Notes: generated by a model from the letters alone, not told the origin. A DNA stretch of 64,000 bases from Paraburkholderia aromaticivorans (GCF_002278075.1 NZ_CP022989.1:2418001-2482000), one strand, 5' to 3'; shown: positions 8,900-19,635, counted from the stretch's first letter. Numbers and translations are program-made.

Positions 8900-11143
8900 A
8901 TGAATACCGAAATCGTTACGAGCACGCCGCACCCCCTTCCTTCTTTTGACGAAGCGATGGCGTTCGTGCGTGAACATGCGGGCGAGGTGCGGCTCTCATC
9001 GGGCGAAATGCTGGCGGATCACGCGGCCGGTACGGCGTCGATCATGCGCAAGCTCAACGTCGACCCGCCGGCGGTGCTGGCGGCGGCGCTGTTTGCGCTG
9101 ACGCCGCATCTGCAGGACCCGGAGCGCTTGATTGCCGACAACTTCGGCGAAGAAGTCGCGCAACTGGTCGGCGACGTGCGCAAGTTGCTGCGCCTTGGCA
9201 CGGTGAGCCTGCGGGCTGCGCAGAACGCCATGCCCGAAGCCGGACGCGACGCCCAGGCCGCGCGTCGCGCACAGGTCGAGGCGCTGCGCAAGATGCTGCT
9301 CGCGTTCGCGCAAGATATCCGGGTGGTGTTGATCCGGCTCGCGTCGCGCCTGCAGTCGCTGCGCTATTACGCGGCGGCGAAGATCACGCCCTCGCCGGAC
9401 GTGGCGCGCGAAACGCTCGATATCTACGCGCCTCTCGCCAACCGTCTGGGCATCTGGCAGCTGAAGTGGGAGCTCGAAGATCTCGCGCTGCGCTTCGAAG
9501 AGCCGGTCACATATAAACGTATTGCCAAGCTGCTCGACGAGAAGCGCGTCGAGCGCGAAAGCTATGTCGCGCAGGCTATCGAACGGTTGCAAAAGGAATT
9601 GGCCGCGGCGCATATTCGCGCAGAGGTGAGCGGCAGGCCGAAACACATCTACAGCATCTGGCGCAAGATGCGTGGCAAGGAGCTCGACTTCGCCGAGCTC
9701 TACGACGTGCGCGCATTTCGCGTGATCGTGCCGGACATCAAGGATTGCTACACGGTGCTCGGTATCGTGCACAACCTGTGGCAGCCGGTGCCGAAAGAAT
9801 TCGACGACTATATTTCGCGGCCGAAACCGAACGGCTACAAGTCGTTGCACACGGTCGTGATCGGCGACGACGGCCGCGCTTTCGAAGTGCAGATCCGCAC
9901 CCAGGAAATGCATCAGTTCGCCGAATACGGCGTGGCCGCGCACTGGCGCTACAAGGAAGCGGGCACGCGCGGGTACGGCGGCCAGTTCGCCGCCAACGAG
10001 AAGTACGACGAGAAGATTGCCTGGCTGCGGCAATTGCTCGCGTGGAAAGACGAGGTCTCGGAGGGCGAGCACGGCGAGAAGCGCGCGGCGCAGCCGTGGG
10101 AACAACTGCGCCAGGCTACGCTCGACGACGACCACATCTATGTGCTGACGCCGCAGGCGCGCGTGATTCCATTGCCGCACGGTGCGACGCCTGTCGATTT
10201 CGCATATCACCTGCATAGCGAAGTGGGGCATCGCTGTCGCGGCGCGCGCGTGGATGGCGCGATGGTGCCGCTCAACACGCCGCTGCAGAACGGTCAGACG
10301 GTCGAGATCGTCGCGGTCAAGGAAGGCGGTCCGTCGCGCGACTGGCTGAACCCGCAACTCGGCTATCTGCAAAGTCCGCGTGCGCGGCAAAAAGTGCGCG
10401 CATGGTTCAACGCGGTTGAAGTGCAGGAACATATCGCAAGTGGCCGTGCAATGGTCGAAAAGACCTTGCAGCGCGAAGGCAAGACGTCGGTGAATCTGGA
10501 TCAGCTCGCGGCCAAGCTCGGCTTCAAGACCACCGACGATCTGTTCTCGGTGGTGGGCAAGGAAGAGTTCAGCTTGCGGCTCGTCGAGCAGGCGCTGCAC
10601 GATGCGCCGCCGCCGGAGCCCGTGGTCGAAGCGCCGGAACAATTCGAGAAGCGCAGTAGCGGCGCGAGCGTGGCGCGCGGTGCGTCCACCGGCGTGCTGG
10701 TGGTCGGTGTCGACGCGTTGCTCACACAACTCGCGCGCTGCTGCCGGCCCGCGCCGCCCGACGATATCTGCGGCTTTGTCACGCGCGGCAAGGGCATGTC
10801 GATTCACCGCAGCGATTGCGCGACGTTCCTGCGCATGGCCGAGCGCGCGCCTGAGCGAGTGTTGCAGACGGCATGGTCGGCGGAGGTGATGAGCGGGCGT
10901 GGCCAGTCGGTCTATCCGGTCGATCTGTCGATCGAGGCAACGGATCGGCAAGGTCTGCTGCGTGATATTTCCGAAGTGTTCGCGCGCGAAAAAATGAATG
11001 TGATCGGCGTGAAGACGCAGACGCGCCGCAACGCGGCGTTCATGCAATTCACCGTCGAGGTATCGAGCGCGGCGCAGATTCAGCGCGCGTGTACGCTGCT
11101 TGGCGAAGTAACGGGCGTGGTGCGCGCATCTCGCAAGAGTTGA
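8900..11143 (+). CDS. relA: GTP pyrophosphokinase RelA-type (p)ppGpp synthetase
   Basis: 747 residues. Order: degenerate HD domain (about 40-195), synthetase domain (about 245-365, with GRPKHIYSIWRKM and KPNGYKSLHTVV), TGS domain (about 410-475) and a C-terminal ACT domain (about 670-745). In the HD region the hydrolase motif HDxxED is replaced by ALFALTPHL, so this copy should only make (p)ppGpp, like RelA and unlike SpoT. ATG 8900 is preferred to GTG 8885 because the upstream codons are not family-like. Confidence 0.93.
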   Translation: MNTEIVTSTPHPLPSFDEAMAFVREHAGEVRLSSGEMLADHAAGTASIMRKLNVDPPAVLAAALFALTPHLQDPERLIADNFGEEVAQLVGDVRKLLRLGTVSLRAAQNAMPEAGRDAQAARRAQVEALRKMLLAFAQDIRVVLIRLASRLQSLRYYAAAKITPSPDVARETLDIYAPLANRLGIWQLKWELEDLALRFEEPVTYKRIAKLLDEKRVERESYVAQAIERLQKELAAAHIRAEVSGRPKHIYSIWRKMRGKELDFAELYDVRAFRVIVPDIKDCYTVLGIVHNLWQPVPKEFDDYISRPKPNGYKSLHTVVIGDDGRAFEVQIRTQEMHQFAEYGVAAHWRYKEAGTRGYGGQFAANEKYDEKIAWLRQLLAWKDEVSEGEHGEKRAAQPWEQLRQATLDDDHIYVLTPQARVIPLPHGATPVDFAYHLHSEVGHRCRGARVDGAMVPLNTPLQNGQTVEIVAVKEGGPSRDWLNPQLGYLQSPRARQKVRAWFNAVEVQEHIASGRAMVEKTLQREGKTSVNLDQLAAKLGFKTTDDLFSVVGKEEFSLRLVEQALHDAPPPEPVVEAPEQFEKRSSGASVARGASTGVLVVGVDALLTQLARCCRPAPPDDICGFVTRGKGMSIHRSDCATFLRMAERAPERVLQTAWSAEVMSGRGQSVYPVDLSIEATDRQGLLRDISEVFAREKMNVIGVKTQTRRNAAFMQFTVEVSSAAQIQRACTLLGEVTGVVRASRKS

Positions 11144-11234
11144 CGCAAGCGCGATGCGGTGCGTGTCGGCGGGGACGTTCTGCCGACGCGCGCGAGTTCG
11201 TGAGTAGATATTTAAAGTCGGCGCATAAAAGTAC

Positions 11235-11263
11235 TTGCCAAGCGGTGTGGGGCTCCATATAAT
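11235..11263 (+). promoter_or_regulatory. Sigma-70 promoter of tRNA-Val
   Basis: TTGCCA (11235-11240), a 17-bp spacer, and a consensus TATAAT (11258-11263) lie 12 bp before the tRNA-Val 5' end. Confidence 0.75.
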
Positions 11264-11274
11264 CTCGTTTCTTC

Positions 11275-11351
11275 AGGCTCGTAGCTCAGCTGGTTAGAGC
11301 ACCACCTTGACATGGTGGGGGTCGTTGGTTCGAGTCCAATCGAGCCTACCA
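11275..11351 (+). tRNA. tRNA-Val (anticodon GAC)
   Basis: 77-nt cloverleaf. Acceptor stem AGGCTCG pairs with CGAGCCT, then A and a genomically encoded CCA. The anticodon arm is CCACC-TTGACAT-GGTGG, giving anticodon GAC, and the T arm holds GTTGG-TTCGAGT-CCAAT. It is a single tRNA gene with its own promoter. Confidence 0.96.
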
Positions 11352-11513
11352 ACGAAAGAGAAATTCCGGTTTTGCCGGGGTTTCGCAAGCTGCAGTAAGC
11401 GCCTTAGGCGCAAAAGGCGAATACGGTTATGACACCGCGAACGTTGACCGAAACCACTTCGGAGCGACGCTAGTCGAGGACCACTTTCGCCAATGTAGTT
11501 TGCAGGAAATGTG

Positions 11514-11550
11514 AATGCGGCCCCTCGAAAGCGGGGCCGCATTTTTTTTT
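11514..11550 (+). terminator. Strong rho-independent terminator between tRNA-Val and thrS
   Basis: AATGCGGCCCC (11514-11524) pairs with GGGGCCGCATT (11533-11543 region) around CTCGAAAGC and runs into an unbroken T tract. It is only 53 bp before the thrS ATG. It may end the tRNA-Val transcript or act as an attenuator in the thrS leader. Confidence 0.85.
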
Positions 11551-11570
11551 GGCTTATTTGATGGTTGCAT

Positions 11571-11590
11571 GTGCCGCCGCCGGTCGGCAC
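11571..11590 (+). promoter_or_regulatory. Hairpin in thrS leader next to the ribosome binding site
   Basis: GTGCCG (11571-11576) pairs with CGGCAC (11585-11590) with an 8-base loop, 4 bases before the GGAG ribosome binding site of thrS. In E. coli ThrRS represses its own mRNA by binding leader hairpins that mimic tRNA-Thr; whether this element works that way is inference. Confidence 0.35.
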
Positions 11591-11603
11591 CACGGAGAAC
11601 GCA

Positions 11604-13511
11604 ATGGTTTCGATACGTCTGCCTGACGGTTCTGTTCGACAGTACGAGCATCCGGTGACCGTCGCCGAAGTGGCCGCCTCGATCGGCCCCGGCCTCGCGA
11701 AAGCCGCGCTCGGCGGCAAGATCGACGGTGAGCTCGTCGATACGTCCGCGCTGATCGATCACGACGTGGCACTCGCCATCGTCACCGAGAAAGACGCAGA
11801 CGGTCTCGATATCATTCGCCACTCCGCGGCGCACTTGCTCGCGTACGCGGTGAAGGATCTGTACCCCGAAGCGCAGGTCACGATCGGTCCGGTGATCGAC
11901 AACGGCTTTTACTACGACTTCGCGTACAACCGTCCCTTCACGCCGGAAGATCTCGAGAAGATCGAAAAGCGCATGCAGGAACTCGCGAAGAAAGACGAGC
12001 CGGTGTCGCGCCGCGTGGTATCGCGCGACGAAGCGGTGGACTACTTCAAGAGCATCGGCGAAAAGTACAAGGCCGAGATCATCGAATCGATTCCCGCGAC
12101 CGACGAGATCAAGCTGTACTCGCATGGCGGCTTCACGGATCTGTGCCGTGGGCCGCACGTGCCGTCCACCGGCAAGCTGAAAGTCTTCAAGCTGATGAAG
12201 GTGGCAGGCGCCTACTGGCGCGGCGATTCGAAGAACGAACAGTTGCAGCGCATCTACGGTACGGCCTGGACGAAGAAGGAAGACCAGGAAGCGTACCTGC
12301 ACATGCTCGAAGAAGCGGAAAAGCGCGACCACCGCAAGCTCGGCAAGCAACTCGATCTGTTCCACATGCAGGACGAATCGCCGGGCATGGTGTTCTGGCA
12401 TCCGCGTGGCTGGACGCTGTGGCAGCAGGTCGAGCAGTACATGCGCCGTCGCGTGAACGACGCGGGCTACCTCGAAATCAAGACGCCGATGATCATGGAC
12501 CGCTCGCTCTGGGAAGCGTCGGGCCACTGGCAGAACTATCGTGAAAACATGTTCACGACGGAGTCGGAAAAGCGCGACTACGCGATCAAGCCGATGAATT
12601 GCCCGGGTCACGTGCAGGTGTTCAACCACGGTCTGCGCTCGTATCGCGATCTGCCGCTGCGTTACGCGGAATTCGGCTCGTGCCACCGCAATGAATCGTC
12701 GGGCGCGTTGCATGGGCTGATGCGAGTGCGCGGTTTCGTGCAGGACGACGCCCACATTTTCTGTACCGAAGACCAGTTCATCAGCGAATCGATCGCCTTC
12801 AACACGCTGGCAATGAGCGTGTACAAGGACTTCGGCTTCGACAATGTCGAGATCAAGCTGTCGCTGCGCCCTGACGCGCGTGCCGGTACGGACGAGACGT
12901 GGGATCGCGCGGAGCAGGGGCTGCGCGAAGCGCTGACGGCCTGCGGCGTGACGTGGGAAGAGTTGCCGGGCGAGGGCGCGTTCTACGGCCCGAAGGTCGA
13001 ATATCACATCAAGGACGCACTCGGCCGCTCGTGGCAATGCGGTACGTTGCAACTCGATATGGTGCTGCCGGAGCGCCTCGGCGCGGAATACGTTGCTGAA
13101 GACAATAGCCGCCGCCGTCCGATCATGCTGCATCGGGCAATCGTCGGATCAATGGAGCGTTTCCTCGGCATTCTGATTGAGCACCATGCTGGGGCAATGC
13201 CTGCCTGGCTCGCGCCAATGCAGGTCGTGGTGATGAATATCGCCGAAAGTCAGACCGAATATGCGCAGTCTCTAGCCCAATCGTTGCAAAAACAAGGGGT
13301 TAGAGTAGAGGCCGATTTGCGCAACGAGAAGATTAGCTATAAAATACGCGAGCACACGCTGGAGAAGGTGCCGTACCTGCTTGTGGTCGGCGACAAAGAG
13401 CGTGAAGCCCAAACGGTAGCCGTGCGTGCCCGTGGTGGTGTTGATCTGGGTGTGATGCCCCTCGACGCCTTCATTGAGCGTCTGCGCCAGGACGTGCAGT
13501 CGTTCAATTGA
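11604..13511 (+). CDS. thrS: Threonyl-tRNA synthetase
   Basis: 635 residues, full length for bacterial ThrRS. Order: TGS domain (1-60, starting [10 protein letters not shown]), second additional editing domain (about 65-225, with [11 protein letters not shown] and the metal-binding histidines), class II catalytic core (about 240-535, with [10 protein letters not shown] and [12 protein letters not shown]) and anticodon-binding domain (about 540-635). ATG 11604 is chosen for its GGAG box and its match to the family N-terminus. It opens the thrS-infC-rpmI-rplT-pheS-pheT-ihfA unit. Confidence 0.97.
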   Translation: MVSIRLPDGSVRQYEHPVTVAEVAASIGPGLAKAALGGKIDGELVDTSALIDHDVALAIVTEKDADGLDIIRHSAAHLLAYAVKDLYPEAQVTIGPVIDNGFYYDFAYNRPFTPEDLEKIEKRMQELAKKDEPVSRRVVSRDEAVDYFKSIGEKYKAEIIESIPATDEIKLYSHGGFTDLCRGPHVPSTGKLKVFKLMKVAGAYWRGDSKNEQLQRIYGTAWTKKEDQEAYLHMLEEAEKRDHRKLGKQLDLFHMQDESPGMVFWHPRGWTLWQQVEQYMRRRVNDAGYLEIKTPMIMDRSLWEASGHWQNYRENMFTTESEKRDYAIKPMNCPGHVQVFNHGLRSYRDLPLRYAEFGSCHRNESSGALHGLMRVRGFVQDDAHIFCTEDQFISESIAFNTLAMSVYKDFGFDNVEIKLSLRPDARAGTDETWDRAEQGLREALTACGVTWEELPGEGAFYGPKVEYHIKDALGRSWQCGTLQLDMVLPERLGAEYVAEDNSRRRPIMLHRAIVGSMERFLGILIEHHAGAMPAWLAPMQVVVMNIAESQTEYAQSLAQSLQKQGVRVEADLRNEKISYKIREHTLEKVPYLLVVGDKEREAQTVAVRARGGVDLGVMPLDAFIERLRQDVQSFN

Positions 13512-13539
13512 GCCACTTGGCAGCCCGGCTCGTTTTTTT
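13510..13539 (+). terminator. Weak terminator-like hairpin between thrS and infC
   Basis: GAGCC at the thrS stop (13510-13514) pairs with GGCTC (13527-13531), followed by G and seven T. The five-bp stem is short, so partial termination or processing is more likely than a full stop, given that infC lies 20 bp further on. Confidence 0.4.
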
Positions 13540-13560
13540 AATTTTTAGAGGAAACGTAAC

Positions 13561-14085
13561 ATCGCTACTGATAAGTCTGCGCACCGCATCAACGGTGAAA
13601 TTACGGCACCCGAGGTGCGTCTGGTCGGAGTCGAGAACGAACCCCTCGGCATCGTGAAGCTCGCTGATGCGTTCCGCATGTCGGAACAGCAAGACGTGGA
13701 TCTGGTTGAAATCGCTCCGCAAGCGGTCCCGCCAGTTTGCCGCTTGATGGACTACGGCAAGTTCAAGTACCAGGAAGCGAAGAAGCAACACGAGGCCAAG
13801 CTCAAGCAGAAGGTCATCCAGGTTAAGGAAGTCAAGTTCCGCCCGGGTACCGACGACGGCGATTACAACGTCAAGCTGCGCAACCTCATCCGCTTCCTCG
13901 AAGACGGCGACAAGACGAAAATCACGTTGCGTTTCCGTGGCCGCGAAATGGCTCACCAGGAAATCGGTATGCGCATGCTCGAGCGGCTGCGCACGGACCT
14001 CGACGAAGTCGGTCAGGTCGAGCAGATGCCGAAAATGGAAGGGCGCCAGATGATCATGGTGCTCGCTCCGAAGAAAAAGAAGTAA
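13561..14085 (+). CDS. infC: Translation initiation factor IF-3, ATC start codon
   Basis: 174 residues. IF-3 binds the 30S subunit and checks the start codon. The family N-terminus ([16 protein letters not shown]) is encoded upstream of the first GTG at 13615, and the only start with correct spacing to the strong AGAGGA box is ATC at 13561. Non-AUG starts (AUU in E. coli) are known for infC and allow IF-3 to repress its own synthesis. The conserved [19 protein letters not shown] and the end [14 protein letters not shown] are present. Confidence 0.94.
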   Translation: MATDKSAHRINGEITAPEVRLVGVENEPLGIVKLADAFRMSEQQDVDLVEIAPQAVPPVCRLMDYGKFKYQEAKKQHEAKLKQKVIQVKEVKFRPGTDDGDYNVKLRNLIRFLEDGDKTKITLRFRGREMAHQEIGMRMLERLRTDLDEVGQVEQMPKMEGRQMIMVLAPKKKK

Positions 14086-14337
14086 CCGGCTGGAGCAGCG
14101 GCGCGCCGTGTGGCGTGCGCTCCGGTTGTGCAGGATCGAAACGGTGCGGTGCCGGGTGTCCGGTGCCGTATCGGCAGGTTTCGGAACGGCGCGTGTAAGC
14201 ATAAGCGCGCGTTGCTTCCTGAATAGCGGCTGCCGGCGGTTCAGGCGGTCTGCATACCAAGTGGAGTGGGTTTCGAAGGGCGGGTGATGGCCAACTGGCC
14301 GACCGCACACCCATATCCATCTAATAATGGAGTTGTC

Positions 14338-14535
14338 ATGCCGAAGATGAAGACCAAGAAGAGTGCTGCAAAGCGCTTCGTGGTGCGTCCGGGCGGTACC
14401 GTCAAGCGCGGTCAAGCCTTCAAGCGCCACATTCTTACCAAGAAAACCACCAAGAACAAACGCCATCTGCGCGGTTCGACGGCAGTTCATGATTCCGATC
14501 TGAACTCCGTACGCGCAATGCTGCCGTTCGCTTAA
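14338..14535 (+). CDS. rpmI: 50S ribosomal protein L35
   Basis: 65 residues, very basic, beginning [14 protein letters not shown], which is the signature of bL35. It assembles into the large ribosomal subunit. The ATG at 14338 follows AATGGAGTTGTC. The 250-bp gap after infC contains no recognisable gene and may hold a leader or promoter for the L35-L20 pair. Confidence 0.97.
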   Translation: MPKMKTKKSAAKRFVVRPGGTVKRGQAFKRHILTKKTTKNKRHLRGSTAVHDSDLNSVRAMLPFA

Positions 14536-14564
14536 CCCTTAACCGAAACTCATAGGAGCGAAAC

Positions 14565-14924
14565 ATGCCTCGAGTAAAACGTGGGGTTACCGCACGGGCC
14601 CGTCACAAGAAGATCATCAAGCTGGCCAAGGGTTACCGCGGCCGTCGCAATAACGTCTATCGCATCGCCAAGCAGGCGGTCATGCGCGCAGGCCAATACG
14701 CCTACCGCGATCGCCGCAACAAGAAGCGTGTGTTCCGTGCATTGTGGATCACGCGTATCAATGCGGCGGTGCGTCAGCACGACATGACGTACAGCGTGTT
14801 CATCAACGGCCTGAAGAAGGCTTCGATCGAACTCGACCGCAAGGTGCTGGCCGACATGGCTGTGTTCGACAAGGCTGCTTTTGCTGCGATCGTTCAGCAG
14901 GTGAAAGCCGCCGTTGCAGCCTGA
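14565..14924 (+). CDS. rplT: 50S ribosomal protein L20
   Basis: 119 residues, normal for bL20. Starts [16 protein letters not shown] and contains the basic helix [19 protein letters not shown] that binds 23S rRNA. AGGAGCG precedes the start. In many bacteria L20 also represses its own operon through an mRNA site; no such site could be assigned here. A terminator follows at 14996-15027. Confidence 0.97.
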
Positions 14925-14995
14925 TTGCGCTTTTGGCAATTAAAACTGCGTGGTTCGTTGCAGCGAACATCCGGTAGTCTCGGTGACGTTGCAGC

Positions 14996-15027
14996 AAAAA
15001 CGGGGCTCCTCACCGAGCCCCGTTTTT
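14996..15027 (+). terminator. Rho-independent terminator between rplT and pheS
   Basis: ACGGGGCTC pairs with GAGCCCCGT around CTCACC, flanked by AAAAA on the left and TTTTT on the right. It lies 70 bp behind rplT and 55 bp before pheS, so it can end the ribosomal-protein message or attenuate pheST expression. No phenylalanine-rich leader peptide was found. Confidence 0.85.
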
Positions 15028-15082
15028 GTTGGTAGAACCAGTTTTGCTTCGATTGAACACTGACGTTGAAATGATGGGATCA

Positions 15083-16096
15083 ATGGATCTGGACCAGATT
15101 GTCGCCGACGCGCAAAAAGCCTTCGCAGAAGCCTCCGACGTCACCACCCTCGAGAACGAGAAAGCCCGCTTTCTCGGCAAATCGGGTGCGCTGACCGAGC
15201 TGTTGAAGGGCCTTGGCAAACTCGATCCCGAAACGCGCAAGACCGAAGGCGCACGGATCAACCTCGTCAAGCAACAAGTGGAAGCCGCGTTGACGGCCCG
15301 CCGTCAGGCGCTGGCCGACGCGTTGCTGAACCAGCGCCTCGCCGCTGAAGCCATCGACGTCACGCTGCCCGGCCGCGGCACCGGCGCAGGCAGCCTGCAC
15401 CCGGTGATGCGCACATGGGAGCGCGTCGAACAGATTTTCCGTACGATCGGTTTCGACGTGGCCGACGGCCCCGAAATCGAAACCGACTGGTACAACTTCA
15501 CCTCGCTGAACAGCCCGGAGAATCATCCGGCGCGTTCCATGCAGGACACTTTTTACGTCGACGGCAAAGATGCCGACGGCCGCCAACTGCTGTTGCGCAC
15601 GCATACCAGCCCGATGCAGGTTCGCTACGCGCGCACTAACACGCCGCCTATCAAGGTGATCGTGCCCGGCCGCACGTACCGGGTGGACAGCGACGCAACG
15701 CATTCGCCGATGTTCAACCAGGTCGAAGGCCTGTGGATCGACGAGAACATCAGCTTCGCGGATCTGAAGGGCGTCTACACCGACTTCCTCAAGAAATTCT
15801 TCGAGCGCGACGACATTCTCGTGCGCTTCCGTCCGTCGTATTTTCCGTTCACCGAACCGTCGGCCGAGATCGACATGTTGTTCGAAACGGGCAAGAACGC
15901 CGGCAAGTGGCTCGAAATTTCGGGCTCGGGCCAGGTTCACCCCACGGTGATCCGCAACATGGGCCTCGACCCGGAGCGTTACATCGGCTTTGCTTTCGGC
16001 AGCGGCCTCGAGCGGCTCACCATGTTGCGTTACGGTGTGCAAGACCTGCGTCTGTTCTTCGAAAACGACCTGCGTTTCCTGCGTCAATTCGCGTGA
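15083..16096 (+). CDS. pheS: Phenylalanyl-tRNA synthetase alpha subunit
   Basis: 337 residues. The alpha subunit of the alpha2beta2 PheRS has an N-terminal coiled coil (1-90) and the class II catalytic core. Recognisable parts are the start [44 protein letters not shown] and the motif 3 region [20 protein letters not shown] 15083 gives the standard length; other ATG codons at 15071 and upstream add non-family residues. Confidence 0.96.
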   Translation: MDLDQIVADAQKAFAEASDVTTLENEKARFLGKSGALTELLKGLGKLDPETRKTEGARINLVKQQVEAALTARRQALADALLNQRLAAEAIDVTLPGRGTGAGSLHPVMRTWERVEQIFRTIGFDVADGPEIETDWYNFTSLNSPENHPARSMQDTFYVDGKDADGRQLLLRTHTSPMQVRYARTNTPPIKVIVPGRTYRVDSDATHSPMFNQVEGLWIDENISFADLKGVYTDFLKKFFERDDILVRFRPSYFPFTEPSAEIDMLFETGKNAGKWLEISGSGQVHPTVIRNMGLDPERYIGFAFGSGLERLTMLRYGVQDLRLFFENDLRFLRQFA

Positions 16097-16253
16097 ACCG
16101 GCGCGTACGAACGCGACAAGCATAGAGCGCGGCAACGCACGCAGTGCATGCCGCCACAGCGTCCCCGGCGGGGCTCGATGATTCCGATGATGACCGAGTC
16201 ACGCAAAGCACTGCCGGATGTGGACCTAACCTGATCAGAACGTACACAGAACC

Positions 16254-18689
16254 ATGCAATTCCCGGAATCCTGGCTGAGAACTTTTGTAGATCCGCAACT
16301 GACGACCGATGAACTGTCGCACGCGTTGACGATGGCGGGTCTCGAAGTCGAAGACCTGCGGCCGGCCGCGCCGCCGACCTCGAAGATCGTCGTCGGCCAG
16401 GTGCTGGAAGTCGTCAAGCACCCTGACGCTGACAAGCTCAACGTGTGTCAGGTCGACGCCGGCACGGGCGCGACGCTGAACATCGTGTGCGGCGCGCCGA
16501 ACGTGGCGCCGGGCATCAAGGTGCCGGTCGCGCTGGTGGGCGCGCAACTGCCGCCGGCCGAAGAAGGCGGCGCACCGTTCGCGATCAGGCTCTCGAAGCT
16601 GCGCGGCGTGGAAAGCCAGGGGATGCTGTGCTCGGCACGCGAGTTGAAGCTCTCGGAAGATCATAGCGGGCTGATGATCCTGCCGGAAGATGCGCCGATC
16701 GGCCAGGACATCCGCGAAACGCTCAATCTCGACGACACCGTCTTCGAGATCAAACTGACGCCGAACAAGGCGGACTGCCTGTCGGTATTCGGCGTGGCGC
16801 GCGAGACCTCGGCGATTACCGGCGCGCCGCTGCGCCCGCTCGACATCAAGCCGGTTGAAGTCAAGCTCGATGAAACGCTGCCCGTCAAAATCTCGGCGCC
16901 CGATCTGTGCGGGCGTTTCTCGGGACGCGTGATTCGCGGCGTGAACGCACGCGCCAAATCACCGCAGTGGATGGTCGAGCGCCTTGAGCGTTCGGGGCAG
17001 CGCAGCATCTCTGCGCTCGTCGATATCTCGAACTACGTGATGCTCGAACTGGGCCGTCCGTCGCACGTGTTCGATCTCGACAAGATCCACGGCGGCATGG
17101 ACGTACGCTGGGGTCGCAAGGGCGAAACGCTCAAGCTGCTCAACGGTAACACCGTCGAGCTCGACGACACCGTTGGCGTGATCGCCGACGAGCAGCACAT
17201 CGAAAGTCTCGCGGGCATCATGGGCGGCGACAGCACGGCCGTCACGCTCGACACCACCAACATCTATCTCGAAGCCGCATTCTGGTGGCCGGACAGCATT
17301 CGCGGGCGCTCGCGCAAATACAACTTCTCGACCGACGCCGGCCATCGCTTCGAGCGCGGTGTGGATTATGCAACCACCGTCGACCATATCGAGCGCATCA
17401 CGCAACTGATCCTCGACATCTGCGGCGGCGAAGCCGGCCCGGTCGACGATCAGATCGTCAACGTGCCGAAGCGCGAGCCCGTGACCATGCGTGTCTCGCG
17501 GGCGAATCGCATCATCGGCATCGAGATCGGCGCGGACGAGATCGCGCAGATTTTCACGCGCCTCGGCCTGTCGTTCGAGCAAGGTGAAGATACGTTCTCG
17601 GTGATGCCGCCGTCGTATCGTTTCGATATCGAAATCGAAGAAGATCTGATCGAAGAAGTCGCGCGTATTTACGGCTTCGAGAAAATTCCGGCCCGTCCGC
17701 CGGTCGCGACCAGCGAAATGCGTGCGACCAACGAAACGCAGCGTTCGATCCACGTGATCCGTCACGCGCTCGCCGCCCGCGACTACGCGGAAACGGTGAA
17801 CTTCAGTTTCGTCGATGCCGAGTGGGAGCAGGACTTCGCCGGCAATGACAAACCGGTCCGTCTGCTGAACCCGATTGCAAGTCAGTTGTCGGTGATGCGC
17901 ACCACGCTCTTCGGCAGCCTGATCCACGTGTTGCGCACGAACCTGAACCGACGCGCGGCAGATCGCGTGCGCGTGTTCGAGGCCGGCCGCGTGTTCCTGC
18001 ACGATCCGTCGATCAAGGCCGGCGAGCTGACGGTCGAAGGCTTCGCGCAGCCGAAGATGATCGGCGGCCTCGCTTATGGTCCCGCGCTCGACGAGCAATG
18101 GGGCGCGGCGACGCGCACAGTCGACTACTTCGACGTGAAGGGCGATCTCGAAGCCGTACTGGCGCCGGCGGTCGCGCGTTTCGTCAAGGCGGAACATCCG
18201 GCATTGCATCCGGGGCGTAGCGCGCGTATTGAGTTGAATGGTCGCGCTGTTGGCTGGATTGGTGAATTGCATCCGCGCTGGATGCAAAAATATGATTTAC
18301 CGCATGCGCCGATTCTGTTTGAAATCGAAGCGGAAGCGTTAATGCAACGCGTATTGCCCACTCCGTCGGAAGTGTCCAAATTCCCGCCGGTGCGTCGTGA
18401 TATTGCCGTGGTCGTCGATCAGAAAATCGAGGTTCAGGCACTGCTCGACGAGCTTCAGAAGGCTCAGTCCGAACCGGCCTGCAAGACGGTTCAGAAGGTT
18501 GCGCTTTTCGACGAATTCCGTCCAAAATCAAACACTTCCGGTGGTCTGGCCGCACATGAGAAAAGCCTTGCGTTCCGTGTAACCTTGCAAGATACTGGTG
18601 GAACCCTTCAGGATGAAACGGTCGATCTGGCCATTCAAACTCTGGTGGAACGTCTGGCTCGAGTATATGGCGCACGGCTGCGCGGATAA
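16254..18689 (+). CDS. pheT: Phenylalanyl-tRNA synthetase beta subunit
   Basis: 811 residues. Order: N-terminal tRNA-binding (EMAP-like) domain (about 40-150), B3/B4 editing domain (about 210-385), B5 domain (about 400-475), a core-like domain and a C-terminal FDX-ACB anticodon-binding domain (about 715-810, [17 protein letters not shown]). Starts [14 protein letters not shown], the family N-terminus. It follows pheS after 157 bp. Confidence 0.96.
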   Translation: MQFPESWLRTFVDPQLTTDELSHALTMAGLEVEDLRPAAPPTSKIVVGQVLEVVKHPDADKLNVCQVDAGTGATLNIVCGAPNVAPGIKVPVALVGAQLPPAEEGGAPFAIRLSKLRGVESQGMLCSARELKLSEDHSGLMILPEDAPIGQDIRETLNLDDTVFEIKLTPNKADCLSVFGVARETSAITGAPLRPLDIKPVEVKLDETLPVKISAPDLCGRFSGRVIRGVNARAKSPQWMVERLERSGQRSISALVDISNYVMLELGRPSHVFDLDKIHGGMDVRWGRKGETLKLLNGNTVELDDTVGVIADEQHIESLAGIMGGDSTAVTLDTTNIYLEAAFWWPDSIRGRSRKYNFSTDAGHRFERGVDYATTVDHIERITQLILDICGGEAGPVDDQIVNVPKREPVTMRVSRANRIIGIEIGADEIAQIFTRLGLSFEQGEDTFSVMPPSYRFDIEIEEDLIEEVARIYGFEKIPARPPVATSEMRATNETQRSIHVIRHALAARDYAETVNFSFVDAEWEQDFAGNDKPVRLLNPIASQLSVMRTTLFGSLIHVLRTNLNRRAADRVRVFEAGRVFLHDPSIKAGELTVEGFAQPKMIGGLAYGPALDEQWGAATRTVDYFDVKGDLEAVLAPAVARFVKAEHPALHPGRSARIELNGRAVGWIGELHPRWMQKYDLPHAPILFEIEAEALMQRVLPTPSEVSKFPPVRRDIAVVVDQKIEVQALLDELQKAQSEPACKTVQKVALFDEFRPKSNTSGGLAAHEKSLAFRVTLQDTGGTLQDETVDLAIQTLVERLARVYGARLRG

Positions 18690-18758
18690 CCCGCATTTAA
18701 CAATTGCACGGCTGTTTCCGGATCATTTGTTTTTTGCATGGCGCGCCATTTGATAGAT

Positions 18759-19169
18759 ATGAATGAAATGAACTCGAGTGATTTCGAAGCCCTTCTTACG
18801 GCGCAACGCAGCGCCATGATTCGCGATATTCCGACATCACCCGCGGCCGTTTCCACTGAAACGCCGACACTCACCAAGGCGGAACTTGCTGAGTTGCTGT
18901 TCGACAATGTCGGGCTCAACAAGCGGGAAGCGAAAGACATGGTCGAAGCGTTTTTCGAGGTGATCCGCGATGCGCTGGAGAGTGGCGACAGCGTGAAGCT
19001 GTCGGGGTTCGGCAACTTTCAGTTGCGCGACAAGCCCCAGCGTCCCGGCAGAAACCCGAAGACCGGCGAGGCGATTCCGATCGCCGCGCGCCGCGTTGTG
19101 ACGTTCCATGCAAGTCAAAAGCTGAAAGCGCTGGTTGAGAACGGCGCCGAAGCGAGCTTCACGCGCTGA
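18759..19169 (+). CDS. ihfA: Integration host factor alpha subunit with N-terminal extension
   Basis: 136 residues. The DNA-bending IHF fold runs from about residue 35 ([12 protein letters not shown]) to the end, with the beta-arm tip [11 protein letters not shown]. coli IHF-alpha is about 99 residues, so roughly 35 extra residues ([17 protein letters not shown] onward) precede the fold. Starts at 18738, 18759 and 18768 are all possible and none has a strong ribosome binding site. The position directly behind pheT is conserved in proteobacteria. Confidence 0.9.
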   Translation: MNEMNSSDFEALLTAQRSAMIRDIPTSPAAVSTETPTLTKAELAELLFDNVGLNKREAKDMVEAFFEVIRDALESGDSVKLSGFGNFQLRDKPQRPGRNPKTGEAIPIAARRVVTFHASQKLKALVENGAEASFTR

Positions 19170-19215
19170 TCGACTGGCGCGTTCCTGCGCAACCCACCAC
19201 GACGGCTAACTGACG

Positions 19216-19635
19216 ATGACAGCGGCGATCGAAAAAGTCGTCTTGCCTCCGATTCCGGCGAAGCGCTACTTCACGATTGGTGAGGTCAGCGAACTATGCG
19301 GCGTGAAACCGCATGTGTTGCGCTATTGGGAACAGGAGTTCACGCAGTTGAGGCCGGTCAAGCGGCGCGGCAATCGCCGGTATTACCAGCATCACGAGGT
19401 GCTGTTGATCCGGCGGATTCGTGAATTGTTGTATGAGCAGGGCTTCACGATCAACGGCGCGCGCAACCGGCTCGATTCACACGGCGGTGGCGCGCACGGT
19501 GCGCCGGGCGGTGTGATCGAGGAAGGTGAGGGCGCAGTGGTGCCGGCGGCAATCGCAACCACAGCCACAACCTCGGTAGATGTCGAACAGTTGCGCAAGG
19601 AATTGCTGCATGTGATCGATTTGCTGAACCATTAA
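19216..19635 (+). CDS. MerR family transcriptional regulator
   Basis: 139 residues. The N-terminal winged helix (RYFTIGEVSELCGVKPHV, then LRYWEQEF) is clearly MerR-type. The C-terminal part is short and lacks metal-binding cysteines, ending in a helix (VDVEQLRKELLHVIDLL). A MerR gene at this place behind ihfA is common in beta- and gammaproteobacteria; its target is not known. Confidence 0.88.
   Translation: MTAAIEKVVLPPIPAKRYFTIGEVSELCGVKPHVLRYWEQEFTQLRPVKRRGNRRYYQHHEVLLIRRIRELLYEQGFTINGARNRLDSHGGGAHGAPGGVIEEGEGAVVPAAIATTATTSVDVEQLRKELLHVIDLLNH

Noticed and set aside
8996..11047. 683-codon minus-strand open frame opposite relA
   Set aside because: Same kind of antisense shadow; Arg/His/Leu-rich with no motif, while the plus strand encodes a full RelA.
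14925..15082. Phenylalanine-rich leader peptide for pheST attenuation
   Set aside because: A terminator is present, but no short frame with a run of Phe codons precedes it, so E. coli-type attenuation is not supported.
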